A stretch of DNA of 64,000 nt from the NCBI RefSeq assembly GCF_950295315.1, contig NC_080171.1:99053445-99117444 (forward strand). Reading direction: 5' to 3'. The notes below the pieces were generated by a model. That model ran no database searches, was not told the DNA's origin, and saw only the letters and a program-made list of their open reading frames with translations. Shown here one piece after another: positions 48,201 to 59,935 of this stretch (positions within the stretch are counted from its first letter, which is position 1; each line of letters opens with the position of its first letter). Both the position numbers and the translations under genes were made by a program. Source of the DNA: Erinaceus europaeus. Taxonomy: Eukaryota > Chordata > Mammalia > Eulipotyphla > Erinaceidae.

Positions 48201-48216
48201 AGAAAAATCACTTCCT

Positions 48217-49049
48217 CTCCTGTAGCTGGTTTCCTCTCTATAGCTTCTGTAGAGCCCTGCATTGGCAGTGCAGATGAGCCCCAGCAGCCAGTGGTTTGAG
48301 TTGTGACTTTCTGACTTTACAATGATGCAAAAAATGCTACACATGTATTTGCACTGGTGGTATGACTCTCTTGTGAGCTGGACAGTGGCAGAGAGCCACA
48401 GCTCCCAGTCAGAATATTTAATTTATAAGTTGAATATTCTATAGTATGTTCACCTTGCAGTGGGTTTTTGGGGACAGTAGTCACGGAAGATCTGTACAAG
48501 CTAATACATGTAACCACAGAGAATCTACTTGGACAGCACATCAGGTCCGTTCTCTCTATCCTTTGCACTCCCCTGTGAGTCTGGTATCATTCTGATTGCC
48601 AGATGTGGGAGCTGAGGCAGAGTTTAAGCAGCATACTCAACAACACCTGACTGGAGGTGACGTGGAATGTTTGGCCCAGAGATCCTGGGGATGTGCACCT
48701 TAACACTAGCCTGCAGGCAGGAAGGCAATATAGTGATTTAAATGCACAGCCCAGCCTAACAACCATCCTGATGCAGAGTGGCCCCTGAGTTTGTGATTTG
48801 CATGCCCTTTCCTTTCTTTCCAGTTTTGTAGGTGTCATCTGACTCATCTTTGCAAAGGAGGTCTGTAGGTAATGGACATAGGAGTGAACCTTCAGGACCT
48901 TTGGGGTTGACAGCAGGCTTAGGCAGCCAGAGTCTGGGACCATCCCATTCTCAGGCTATGGAACCAACCGGGAGCCCTGGATCTGCTAGGCCTCTCTTCC
49001 CCCTAACTCCTTATTGCCCCCAGCCCCAGTATGACTCCACTGGTCTTAC
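48217..49049. other. ANGPTL2 intron, no other gene
   Basis: Unique sequence. Confidence 0.5.
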
Positions 49050-49320
49050 CTGTGTACACATCATGGTCTCTGTCCAGGGTGGTGAACTGCTTGCCATTGT
49101 GCCAGGTGAAGGAGTCGCCGGCATTGCCATGGTAGCGTCCCAGGCGCAGCTTATAGTACTCACTCTCGGGCTCCAGGCGGAAGCTGGCATACTCTGCAAA
49201 GACTTTGCGGCCAGACCAGTCCTCCATGGTCACAAGCAGTTTATAGTTGCCTTGGTTGGTTAACCAGTAAATGTTCTCCAGACCCAGCCAGTATTCTCCA
49301 TCGATGTTCCCAAATCCTTG
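49050..49320 (-). CDS. ANGPTL2: ANGPTL2 exon, middle of fibrinogen-like domain
   Basis: This 271-bp exon encodes QGFGNIDGEYWLGLENIYWL through DRDHDVYTG (about residues 338-428). It carries the core of the fibrinogen-like fold, including EYWLGLENIY and the segment FTTLDRDHDVY, which corresponds to the calcium-site region in fibrinogen-related domains. The acceptor is 'attctccccag' and the donor 'gtaaga'. It starts in phase 0 and ends in phase 1; the split glycine codon is completed by the exon at 47031. There is no damage, and sequence identity to the recalled mammalian protein is near complete. Confidence 0.97.
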
Positions 49321-50889
49321 CTGGGGAGAATATAGGAGAATTAGTGAGAAGTCGGAAGGACTCTTTTCTTGGATGCTCAGCCCCATACAGGAAGATCTAG
49401 AAATGGGTAAATATAAGACAGGCCTGGATTCAGATCCCCTCTGTGACTTAAGGAGTCACTTCACCTTTCTGCTCCAAACTAGGCATTATGTAAACCCTAG
49501 GTTTCCCCTGTAATCAGGGGGCTATGGTACTGCTCCGTGGGGTTGCTATAGGGACACGTGTGACATGGCAAAAGGAGAGCCCAGCACTCAGTAGACATAA
49601 CACAGGCATCCCTCACCTTTGAACTTCAGTTTTCTTCTCTGGTAATGGTCTGTGTGGGAGCCCTTCATAAGATGGTGGGAGCTGAGACAATTACTCCATC
49701 CACTCATGCAGAACCCTCCTAGGTCTAAATTCCAGTGATTTTGTTTTGGTTATGTTAACATGTTGTTTTGGAAGTCATCAGCTGAGTGACAGCCTCTGAA
49801 GTCTTGTAAGTGGGTGAACTTATTAATAATAACAACTATAGCTAGTAATAGCCATGTTGGATTTGCACTGCTGTCAGAGCTTAGCATAGGTTATTTATGA
49901 ATCTTCATGCCAATTCTAAAAGTTGGAAAGATCATTAGTCTCTCTGTAGACTAAGGCTTAGAGAGGCCCAGGGTCACACTGAACCTGAGGGTGAACCAAG
50001 ATTTGAACCCAGAATGTAATCATTGCTGCTGTGCTCTGGCTCTCTAAGTGAGGGGCAGAGAAGCGAGCAAAGACACAGGCCAGTCAGTGGAGGGCAGCTG
50101 TGGCAGGAAGTGGGAGAGCTCATATGCCACCGTCATGGCCATGGTTGTTTGTAAGCTTAGGTGTCAGTGGCCTAAGCTTCCCTCACCTGTCTGCCTCTGC
50201 CTGGCTGTGAAACACTGAGCAAGTTGCTCTACTTCTTTGTGTGCAAATGGGGTTCAGTGTAGCATCTCCCTGCACAGGAGGAAGCCTGTGGCAGCACTCA
50301 GAGGACTAGGGTGCTCCTGCCATCTGTATTCATCCCTCCCACCACCTCTTCGTTTAGAACGGCTGAACCCCTGCAACCTTCCCTACTGCAGGATGAGTGT
50401 TCTCTCTGGAAACGAGTCCAGAGAAGGAACCTGGAACTGGGGCCCTCAAAAGGACTGCCTCAGTTCCCCTGCAACTGCCCGCTTGGGAGATTTCTCCCAG
50501 GGCTGTGAGCCTGAGGACTCGCTGCTTCTGGGCTTTGAAAACAGACCTTCTCCCTTGGAAGCCCCAGCTGGGAGTAGGATGCTCCCCACCACCAGCACGC
50601 CTGTCCATGGAGAGTTTGTGGTCTGAACTCCTCACCCTTTCTTACAGCAGTTTTGAGTGGCAACTGGGGCAATGGCTGTAGGCCCTTCCCGTCTCTGGTG
50701 GGTTTGCAGTAACAGCCTCAGTGCCCTTCTTCTAGCAGCTGTTTACTGTTTGGAGCTCATGGGCCCTGAGAGGTGAGTCCCTTCCCCTTACTGCAGGGTG
50801 AGGAGGTGAAAGAGACCTCTCTTGGCCCTGGCAGGCCTCCTGTACTGGGCCAGGCAGTATAGGGGCAGCACAGGTTCTACTGTACTCAC
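49321..50889. other. ANGPTL2 intron with MIR-like piece
   Basis: 49830-50045 on - is MIR-like ('gcccagggtcacactgaacc'). Several overlapping open frames at 50237-50681 on both strands show no family and are judged chance. Confidence 0.5.
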
Positions 50890-51083
50890 CTTGTATGTCT
50901 CCCAGTTCCTGAAGAAGTTGACAGAGCCATCCAGGCGCCTCTGGATGACGGTCCAGCCCCCAGGGTCATGTCTCTGGTCACACCACACCTGCATGAGACG
51001 GTTGGTGCTGTCTGGCTTCACCAGGTAGATGGAGCTGGTATCATGGCCATCTTCTAGAGCCTGCAGGCAGTCTCTCCAGGGGC
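50890..51083 (-). CDS. ANGPTL2: ANGPTL2 exon, start of fibrinogen-like domain
   Basis: On the - strand this 194-bp exon encodes GPWRDCLQALEDG through FFRNWETYK (about residues 273-337 of the 493-residue protein). ANGPTL2 is a secreted angiopoietin-like glycoprotein with an N-terminal coiled coil and a C-terminal fibrinogen-like domain. It acts in vascular and inflammatory signalling. Both cysteines of the first domain disulfide are present, one in WRDC and one in QVWC. The acceptor reads 'tgtccttag' and the donor 'gtgagt'. The exon starts in phase 1 and ends in phase 0. A local difference from the human sequence I recall is KPDSTN for KPENTN. The signal peptide and coiled-coil exon lies to the right of this window. 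Confidence 0.96.
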
Positions 51084-52189
51084 CTAAGGACACAGACATG
51101 CATGGTCACAGACCTCCGTGTCACCTGTCACCAACCCATTGAGTAACCTTCACCCATGCCTGGCTGCACCCTGAGTAGACAACCTTTGCAGGGCTCCAGC
51201 AGGGAGACAGGACATACATGATATAAAAACAAGACCTGGGGGAAGCAGTGTGTCTGAACTCCAAGCCCACTTTCACCCTGACTCCCTCATTCTGTGATTT
51301 GTGCAGGCTTCTGTACCAGTCATCCATTTATGTGGTTTATGGAAGGGAAGTCATGTTTACCTTATTTGAAATAATAAGGACTGTTGGGGTTATGTGTGTG
51401 GTTACTGGATTTTCTTTGAGTTGATTATTATTTGCATGAAGAAATGTGTGCTGATGAAATGCCACAGAATTAATCAGCATTGTGCAGGTTCTGGTGGCTT
51501 CCTGTCACTGAAACAAGTGTTTTTGCTTTCCCCAAATACTGTGGGCTGATGCCATCTCAGTTCTGACTCTGAACTTGCCTTTTCAGTGACAAAGCTCACT
51601 TACAGTTGCCACAATTTTTTAAAAACTAAATGAACTTCCATAGAGTCACAGGGGAGGGGGGCAGCAATGCCTACAATTATGGCTCTTTAGCTAGGGTTTC
51701 TGGATATTTCCGGGCTCCATATATTGGCCTTCACATGCCTTTTGGAGAATAAAATTATCTTTCAGATCAATCTGTGTATTTTCCAAAGGAAACTCACTGA
51801 AGACCAGAAGCTCTGAGCATACATTCTGAAACTGGTGTCCTATACATATATGTGCTGGTCCATGAACTTCAAACACCCTGTCTAGGGTTTTGCCCAAACC
51901 CTGCTTCTCTTCGGAAACAGACCCAATAGGTCATATGATTTTCAGTGAGTTCTCCTGAAAAATCCCAGGAAAGTTAGTCTCTCTGATAGTCTGATTGGGG
52001 TCTTTCACCACCTCACCTCCTATCTGTGACAGTTTTCTGTGTTCATGTGCCAGTCACATTAGTAAGAAGGTACAAACTTGTGTCGCCAAGGTCCGAATGA
52101 GGTGGGTCTTTCCTTACTGATCTGAAGGACCTTTAGAAAGAAGGTTTTCAAGCTCTATCCACTAAGCTCTGTATCTGAAAAATAAATTG
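51084..52189. other. ANGPTL2 intron, no gene seen
   Basis: Unique sequence. The preceding ANGPTL2 coding exon is not here. Confidence 0.6.
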
Positions 52190-52380
52190 GTGCCAGGAGA
52201 TAGCTACCTGGCTGCTCAACACTTATGCCATGTGCAAGGACCAGGGTTCAGGCTCCTAGTCACCACATGAGGGCATCATGCAAAGGAGAAGCTTCATGAG
52301 TGGTGAAGCAGTGCTGTGGTGTCTCTCTGTCTTTCACCCTTTATCTAAAATATAGTCTGCTGGGAGTGGTAGAATCATTC
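52190..52380 (+). mobile_element. SINE-A2, diverged
   Basis: 'gtgcaaggaccagggttcag', 'gaagcttcatgagtggtgaa'. Confidence 0.72.
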
Positions 52381-52412
52381 AGGCACAAAACTCAATTAAA
52401 AAAAAAAAACTG

Positions 52413-52547
52413 AGAGCCAGGCTGCAGCGCAGCGGGTTAAGCGCACATGGCGTAAGGCGCAAGGACCGGAGTAAGGATCCCGGTTCAAGCCCCCGGCTCC
52501 CCACCTGCAGGGGAGTCACTTCACAGGCGGTGAAGCAGGTCTGCTGG

Positions 52548-52578
<31 letters not shown>

Positions 52579-52700
52579 GTCTTCCCCTCCTCTCTTCATT
52601 TCTCTCTGTCCTGTCCAACAACGATGACATCAATAATAACTACAACAATAAAGCAACAAAGACAACAAAAGGGAATAAATAAATAAATATAAAAAAACTT
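52413..52700 (+). mobile_element. SINE-A
   Basis: 'gccaggctgcagcgcagcgg' to 'gggaataaataaataaat', with a (CT)n expansion at 52552-52578. Confidence 0.88.
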
Positions 52701-52714
52701 AAAAAAAAAACTGT

Positions 52715-52930
52715 TAAGCAATCAAGCAGATAGGAAGTTTATACCCTGTGGTAAGAAATGCTATAAAGATTCTTGGTCCATACTCCCAGAGGGATAAAGT
52801 ATAGAGAAACTTCTGAGGAGGGAGGGGAGGGGATATGGAACTCTGGTGGTGGGAATTTAATTGTATGTAATTGTACCCCTCTTATCCCACAATCCTGTCA
52901 ATCATTATTAAATCACTAATTATAAAAAAA
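52715..52930 (+). mobile_element. LINE 3' end fragment
   Basis: 'atgtaattgtacccctctta' and 'tcattattaaatcactaatt'. Confidence 0.65.
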
Positions 52931-54161
52931 AAACTCCCAATAAAGAAATTATATAAAAAAAATCTGGTGGAAATAAATAAATGTAGTAAGACAAAATTAT
53001 CAAATAAGACAAACACTGTGCTTTAGCTTCTCAAAATCATTTCCAAACCAAGAGTGGTTGACATCCAGAATGCTAAGAAAATTCCTACTTGTTCCTTTTT
53101 GTTAATTTGCATTTTTATTTAACTATGTTGTGAGTGCTAACCCTGGCAGGTATGTAGGACAGCAAAAGGCTAGGGCAGGATGGAGGCTGCTCTGAAGCTA
53201 AGCAAGGGAGGAGCAGACCACTGGCCTTGTCAGCTCAGTTGCCGTCCTTTCTCTCTGTAGGAGTAAGAGAAGCTTTGGGAGCTGCTGGACTTAGCTTTTC
53301 TTGTGCGAATCAAACTTCTCAGTTTTCTTCCTGGCTGGTGGTTGAATTTAACTGGTCTACACTTGATGGCTAAAGAGGAAAAGTTGGGGACTTTTGGTCT
53401 TTATTAGCCAGCTCAGGTGAGATGTCTGAGGCCCTGCAGCTATATTTGAGAATCTCCGCCTGGAACCTGGTGGGAAGGAAGAAGCTGTGGTGTTCTATCC
53501 TCACAGCCCTATAAGCACTGAGAAGAAAGGCTGCGACAGAGCTTACTGCTGACAGTTAACAGATGTAGGGAGTGGGGGTTCTCCATGAGTCCTGCAGGGA
53601 GGAGTTCCTCCTTTACCTGCTATTAAGCCCTCCCAATGCCCTCCCCAAGAAATAGGACAAACTCCACACACCCACCTGCCTATGTGACATAGGCAGCTGC
53701 TTCTTTCTTTGTCTTGTGCCTCTTCTGTCCTGGGAAAGGGGAGACCAGGCCTCCAGAAAGGGCATTCATAAAGGAGAAAGAGGTTTTGGTTGTGTTTGGC
53801 CTACAGCCCCAGGGACTGAGGCAGAAAATGGGGGTCTGTCCCTGACAGCTGCAGCAGAACACACAACAGGCGTAGGAGGCCTCCCAGCTCTTGATCAAGT
53901 CAGAAACAAAGGAGAGGCCATTTGATGTGAATGCTGGTGAGGAAAATCCAGCAAAAGCCTGCAGAATAGCACCTACTGAAAATAAGCAGCCAGAACAGTC
54001 TCGGGGCTCCCATAGAGTTCTCAGACAGAAAGGCTAGTTTTGAAGAAGGTGCCACACGGGGAGAGGCTTCTGAGGCTATAGGGAGAGAGTGGAAGGTCAA
54101 CCTCATAGCTCCTAACCTTAGCTACTGTGTTCCAGCTCTGCCTTTGACATTTTTTTAGAGC
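52931..54161. other. ANGPTL2 intron, no gene seen
   Basis: Unique sequence; open frames near 53680-53925 overlap on both strands without a family. Confidence 0.5.
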
Positions 54162-54253
54162 GTCATGTTTATTTATTTGTGTGCTGAGGATCAAACCAAG
54201 GACCTTGGACATACAAAGCATGTGCTCTACCTCTGAGCTGCATCTTGACCCCC
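54162..54253 (-). mobile_element. SINE-F (tRNA-Ala-like)
   Basis: On the - strand: 'gatgcagctcagaggtagag' then 'cacatgctttgtatgtccaa', a tRNA-Ala-type head with 'ggtttgatcc' as B box. Confidence 0.65.
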
Positions 54254-54429
54254 AGAAGGTCAAAAAACATTTTAAGTGTTTTGAGCTCACTGATCCCTTT
54301 AGGAATTGGGGAAACACTTAATTCTATTGAGAAAAATGCAAATGCACACAATTTTGCTTACACTGTCAGAAGGTAAGCAGATCCTCAAACTCCCAGCTCT
54401 GGACACCTAACTCTCAGTGTCCCCACTAG

Positions 54430-54660
54430 AATAGTAACAAACGGTAGCAAACATGTAACAAGCATTTATGAAGTGCCCCATCCATGTACTTATACACTCG
54501 AGCCTAAGCATTACAGCATGACTATTTTCCATGTCAAGAAACCAAAACACAGGGACAGTAGGAAATACCTCTAGGCTCTGTGGCTGGATAGTGGCAGAAC
54601 TAGGTATGAACCCAAGTAGTGTGGGTGGTTCAGAGCCCACACTGTCATGCTCTCTTCTTT
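54430..54660 (-). repeat. MIR-like
   Basis: 'gcagaactaggtatgaaccc' and 'catttatgaagtgccccatc'. Confidence 0.65.
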
Positions 54661-55213
54661 TCTGACATTTTCTTCCTGACATTACTGTGTCTCATTCTTC
54701 AGCTTTGCCAGTCAGCCAGGTCAAAAAAAGATTTATACTTCTCTGTCAAACTGTTAGAGCTCTTTATAAAAGACCTTTTATAAAACTCATTTGTTGTTCT
54801 TCTCTGCCCACCTTTTGGTAGCCTCTGCCCAAACAAGTATGCTTGTGTCTTTTATGATGTATAAGTTTTTCTTTCTTATTTTAAAGGCAAATTAGGCAGT
54901 TCTTTCCTGTAAGGCATTTAGAAATGGTACGCTTTCTAAAAGCAGGGAATAGGTATGAAATTGTGTAGCAGTGCTTATTAGGCTTTCTGCTGTTACAAAA
55001 ACTTCTCCACATGTCTCTGTACTTTGCACTTCGCGTGACACTCAGGACCTGCTAGCTTCCATCAAGAACCACATTTCCAAGTAATTTTCCCTCAGGATAC
55101 TTTTGAAGAACTCCAACAACTCTGCATTCAAACACATTCTCTTTTCTTCTTACTCTTGAGGCAAAGGTCAGAAATATAAATGATGGATGAAACTAGCCAG
55201 AAAAATACCTAGA

Positions 55214-55491
55214 GGGAGTCGGGCGGTAGCACAGTGGGTTAAGCGCACGTGGTGCAAAATGCAAGGACTGACGTAAGGATCCCAGTTCGAGCCCCCGGCT
55301 CCCCACCTGCAGGGGAGTTGCTTCACAGGTGGTGAAGCAGGTCTGCAGGTGTCCTTTCTCCCTCCTTCTCTGTCTTCCCCTCCTCTCTCCATTTCTCTCT
55401 GTCCTATCTAACAACTATAACAACAACAATAACTACAACAATAATGAAAAACAAGGTCAACAAAAGGGAAAATAAATATAAAAAAATTTTT
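55214..55491 (+). mobile_element. SINE-A
   Basis: Perfect duplication of 'aaatacctaga' (55203-55213 and 55492-55502). Confidence 0.93.
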
Positions 55492-55724
55492 AAATACCTA
55501 GAATTGAAAAATTGGCAACAATAAATGATCAAGTAGCAGCAGTAAGATGATCGTTTAGCTGTTAAAATGTCTGAGTCAGAACAGCCTACGGTGGTAAGAA
55601 ATCTGTTGCATAGAAATAATGCCGAGTGGAAGGCTAGAGAGGTATCTTCATTTAAGCAATCTAGGGAGAGGAGAAGTGTCAGACTTTGAACAATCTAGGG
55701 AGAAAGTGAGGGCTGGGGACAGCA

Positions 55725-56628
55725 ACCTAACTTGGAGTCAAGAACTCTAAGTTCAAATGTTGGCGGCTTCGCCTCCTTAGAGCTTGATTTGGGACAGATT
55801 TGCATTGAGCCTCAGTTTCTGAGAACAGGGGAAAGGACCTTCTCTTTCTGGAGGTCTCTTGGACACAGAAGCACCCAGCCAGCCTACAGGTACCCTGCAA
55901 AGGTTCTCTGTCTCTCTCTTTTGGTACATGAAAAACTGATGGTTCTCCCCCACCCCCACCTCTTCCACACACAAGTCAGTCCTTGTATTTGCTTTTTGAA
56001 TTGCCAAGACTAATTGTAAGATTACTTACTAATAGATGATTTCCACAAAGACATATTTTTAAATTTCATAACTTCAGTGGTGAGAGTCATAAAGATGTAT
56101 TGAAGCGAAGGACGGAAATCTTTTTTTTTCCTCAGGGAAACTGCGTGTGCAGTGTGCAGTGGGTAGAGCTCTCCCTCTGGAGCAATGTGAAGTGCCTAGG
56201 CACTGTTTCACTTGGCACTCCTTCTGAAAGGCCAGCCCTGCCTGGAGATCCAGGCCAACATTAACTCCACAGCACTAATGCTCTGAGTAGAGTCAGCATC
56301 CTGATCAACTCTATAAAGAGCTGTAGCCAGGACTTTCCATGTAGAGGGAAGTGTAGCCGCCATGACAGGACTGAGGATGCCTGGGTTCCCAGACAAACAA
56401 CCCAGGGTGTGGAATGCACACAGGACCTGAAGAGAAGGGATACTGGCAATGAAAACAAAGTACGAGGGTCATGGACCCCAAGCCCTACTGTGGAACCTGG
56501 TAAGCAGTGGTGATCATTAGGTTTGGATGCTTAAGTCTTCTGACTGCTTTCTTTGTCTTCTGCTGCTGGTGGTGGTAGTATGTGTGTGTGGGGGGAGGTG
56601 GTTTTATTATTATTACTATGATATTATT
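55725..56628. other. ANGPTL2 intron, MIR-like start, no gene
   Basis: 55725-55830 on + is MIR-like ('taagttcaaatgttggcggc', 'gagcctcagtttctgagaac'). Confidence 0.5.
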
Positions 56629-56877
56629 ATCTCTGGGGCTCAGTGCTGGCACTGTGAATCCACTGCTCCTGTGGCCATTTTTTTCAATTTTTATTGGATA
56701 CAATAGAGAGAAATTGAGAGAGGGAGAGAGATGGAGATCCACCTGCAGACCTGCTTCACCGATTGTGAAGCGACTCCCCTGCAGGTGGGGAGCCAGCGGC
56801 TTAAACTGGGATCCTTGCATGGGTCTTTTTGCTTCATACTATGTGCACTTTACTAGGTGTGCCACCGACTAGCCCCC
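56629..56877 (-). mobile_element. SINE-A, diverged
   Basis: On the - strand: 'ggggctagtcggtggcacac', with 'gcaggggagtcgcttcacaa'. Confidence 0.82.
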
Positions 56878-56891
56878 CATGATGTTATTAT

Positions 56892-57032
56892 TTTAAATGG
56901 AGATGAGGAGAGAGAGACCAAAAGAGACCACATCACCAAAGCTTCCTTCAGTGCAGTGGGGGCTGGGCTCGAACATAGGTTGCAAACATGGCAAAATGCA
57001 CTGTCCTAGTGAGCTATTTCATTGGCCCATCT
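56892..57032 (-). mobile_element. SINE-C
   Basis: On the - strand: 'gccaatgaaatagctcacta' and 'tgttcgagcccagccccc'. Confidence 0.75.
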
Positions 57033-58625
57033 CTGAGGTTCTTCACAGATGGATCAAGCATACAAAGAACAGTCTCGTAAGAAGCCAGGCCCTGCTAAAA
57101 TAGCCGATCTAGTGCTCCCTGAGCCCCAGCAGAGAAATAGACTCATCAGTTGCATGAACTTTCAATGCATTTGCCAACTGGAGATGTGAATTTAGGGGTA
57201 TCTATGCCAACTGGCATAGATATCTGAAACTAAGAGCAGTGGTTGGGGTCTGTACGGGCAGGGTGGTGCCTCATCTCCTGAGGACAAGAACAGAGTTCTT
57301 CCTGGACTAGATCATGAGCTGGACTAGGCCACAGCTGGTCAACTGACAGGCTCTTTACGCCAGGCCCAAATTTCAGGACATGGCCACCTGAGGTTACACA
57401 GAAGACCCTGTGGCCTATAGGAAATGGTATGAGAATTTTTTTAGTCCACAATCGGACACAGGTGAAGAGGCTTGCATGACATCACTGAGTCACGTTACTT
57501 TTGCATGAGAACCATATGCTGTTTTCATTTATCCTTTCTGATGGTCTGCCGCTCCCTGAAACATTCTCTTTAGCAGGAGAGACTTGACTAGTGGTTGAAC
57601 TGAGTTTGGAGTTTCCTACCTCCGTCAATCTATCCGAGTGCCAGGACACCTGGACAACCTGTGGGTTCCACCTTAGCCAGGTCAGGAGTCAGCGGGCATC
57701 TTGCATAAAGGCAGGAGGGACGATACCCAGGGGTTGGGGGAGAGCAGCTGTATGTACAGCTCAGCTCTTATTTGCCCAGAAGGCTTAGGAAAATAATGTT
57801 TTGGTTAGGAATATGGACTATATTCTGCCAGTCACTTCTGCTTGAACCAGAGTACAAAGCAATAACCTAAACACAGGAACAACTGGGACATCCCCAAAGG
57901 CATATCAGGTTCCTGCAGGGCCTCAGAGTTGACATTAAGAGTATCATTTCTGCTCCTTCTGGGGAAGGGGTCCAAATGCTCATGCCTACTGTTGAGATTG
58001 CTTTAGTCCTCACACGATGGGCATGGTGCCTGGAGCCAATGAGCTTTTCAGGTGTTTATGCAAGTGTTTGAAGCCTTAAAAAAATTATTGACCCTAAAAT
58101 ATGAAAAGAAAACTATAAAATCAGAATTTATAAGTACATAATTACATTTCTACAAAGTGTAACATCTTGTCAAGTTCATTAATTATTAAAGTTAGTCTTA
58201 TAAAACTGTTACTGCTTTTGAAAATAATTTGTTAGATTTTTCTCACTTCCCAAGAATTCCTGAACATACCTGATATTTACTGAGAAATTAGAGCCAACCA
58301 TAAATTAATCATGTTACTCTTGGCCAGATAATTTCCAAAGAAATATTAAAATCTCTTTAGATTTTTACAGTAAAATCATAGTGCATGCACTGAGGGTATA
58401 TTTCAATGCACTAGGTGCACTCTGATTCCTTCCCAGTTTAAGGTATCTGAGGCCCTGTAAAGAGTGGGAAAGGATTCTGTTTCTGTTTGATCTCAAGATA
58501 AACAGGCATTGTGGTATTGCTGTTCAAAGAATATTCTGTAGCACTGTGCCCACTCCTGAGTTTCTGTCAGTATCCTTGAACAGGAGGAAAAACAGGGACT
58601 TTAAGATAATTTCTAAAACAGGGAA
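57033..58625. other. ANGPTL2 intron, no gene seen
   Basis: Unique sequence, AT-rich from 58080 on. Confidence 0.55.
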
Positions 58626-58750
58626 TTGAGGAGATAGCTTAATGGTTAAGCAAAGACTTTCATGCCGGAAGCACCAGAAGTCCCAGATTCAATCCCTAGC
58701 ACCACCATAAGCCAGAGCTGAGCAGTGCTCTGGCAGTTAATAAATTAAAG
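58626..58750 (+). mobile_element. SINE-B
   Basis: 'gaggagatagcttaatggtt' and 'ccataagccagagctgagca'. Confidence 0.85.
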
Positions 58751-58756
58751 AAAAGC

Positions 58757-58968
58757 GAGAGCCAGGTATTGGTGCACCTGGTTGAGTGCGTACATTGCCA
58801 CGCGCAAGAAGGACCTGGGTTGCTCACAACCCTCTCCTGCAAGGGGGAAGCTTCATGAGTGGTGGAAATAGTGCTTGCAGGTGTTTCTCTTTTTCTCTCC
58901 CTCTCAATCTTCCCTTTCCCCTCTTGACTGCTCTCTTTATTCAACAAAGTAAAAATACATTAAAAAAG
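58757..58968 (+). mobile_element. SINE-A2
   Basis: 'agagccaggtattggtgcac', 'gggaagcttcatgagtggtg'. Confidence 0.82.
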
Positions 58969-58975
58969 TGATGAG

Positions 58976-59125
58976 AGGGCCAGCTAAATAGTTCATTTGG
59001 ATAGTGTGTTGCTCTGACATGTGCATGACCTAGGCTCAAGCCTGGCCTCTACTGCGTTAAAGGAAGCTTTGCTGCTGTGGTCTTTACCTCCCTGCCTTTC
59101 TGTCTCTATCTAAAATGGGAAGGAA
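58976..59125 (+). mobile_element. SINE-C
   Basis: 'atagttcatttggatagtgt' and 'gctctgacatgtgcatgacc'. A GA-rich tail continues to 59200. Confidence 0.82.
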
Positions 59126-59200
59126 GAGAGAGAGACAGACAGGAAGAGTGGGGAGGGAGAGAGAGAAAGGCAAGAGAGAAAAAGGAAAGGAAGGCAAGAA

Positions 59201-59880
59201 GGCTAGGTAGTTCCTAGCCTTCACTACAGAGGTGAGCAACTCACTGCAGCCTTGTGGTTGGTGGAAGGGAAACCTGGGGGCATCTGGTTGCAGTGGTCAG
59301 TGGTACCTAAGACTGAGTGGGTGATTGAAGTTACTGACAAAGAAGTGGCGAGTGCACGGAGATTTCCCAGGGACAGGAATGCTGATAACTAGGAACCTCT
59401 CTGTTCAGAAATAGTACTGTTCTACATATAATTCATAGGATTCCTTCTCAGACTCGTGACTGTGATCCAGATACTAGACAGGGATTGTTGCTGCATTGTG
59501 CCAAGGTTCTAGCCCTTTTCAGGAAAGGAAATCATCTCAAGGACTTTTCCTTGGAGGACCTCTTTTTTATTAGTCACTTTTTGATTTCCCTCAAATGTTC
59601 AGAAAGTTCTACTTATTATCTGCTCTAGAATGTTACTGGGGTGTGACTGCTAGCCAATTTATATGAAATTTCCAGTATTCAGACCTCCTCTCGTTCCAAT
59701 AATAGGACGTGGCCAGCCAAGCCTGATCTCGATTTCTTGATGACTGCTGTCAGTGGCTCTCAGTACATCTGCAAGATCATCAGCTTGCTTGCCCCTTCCC
59801 CCTCCACTACCTCCTCCAGGAAGTCTAACCCAAGCCCAGAAGCACTGCTTAATCCCTCTTGAGGTTACCTCTTAAATATT
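59201..59880. other. ANGPTL2 intron, no gene seen
   Basis: Unique sequence. Confidence 0.5.
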
Positions 59881-59893
59881 AATGACTCCTACT

Positions 59894-59935
59894 CTGCCAC
59901 ATGTGCTTAACCCGCTGTGCTACTGCTTGACTCCC
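59894..59935 (-). mobile_element. Tailless 42-bp SINE-A head insertion
   Basis: On the - strand it reads 'gggagtcaagcagtagcaca' and on to 'cacatgtggcag'. This is only the first 42 nt of SINE-A, with no middle, no tail and no poly(A). Perfect 13-bp duplication 'aatgactcctact' flanks it at 59881-59893 and 59936-59948. Confidence 0.93.

Noticed and set aside
48832..49263. 143-codon + strand frame
   Set aside because: Antisense shadow of the ANGPTL2 exon at 49050-49320.
50237..50681. Cluster of five overlapping frames near the ANGPTL2 exon
   Set aside because: Both strands open at once with no conserved family; lies within the ANGPTL2 intron.
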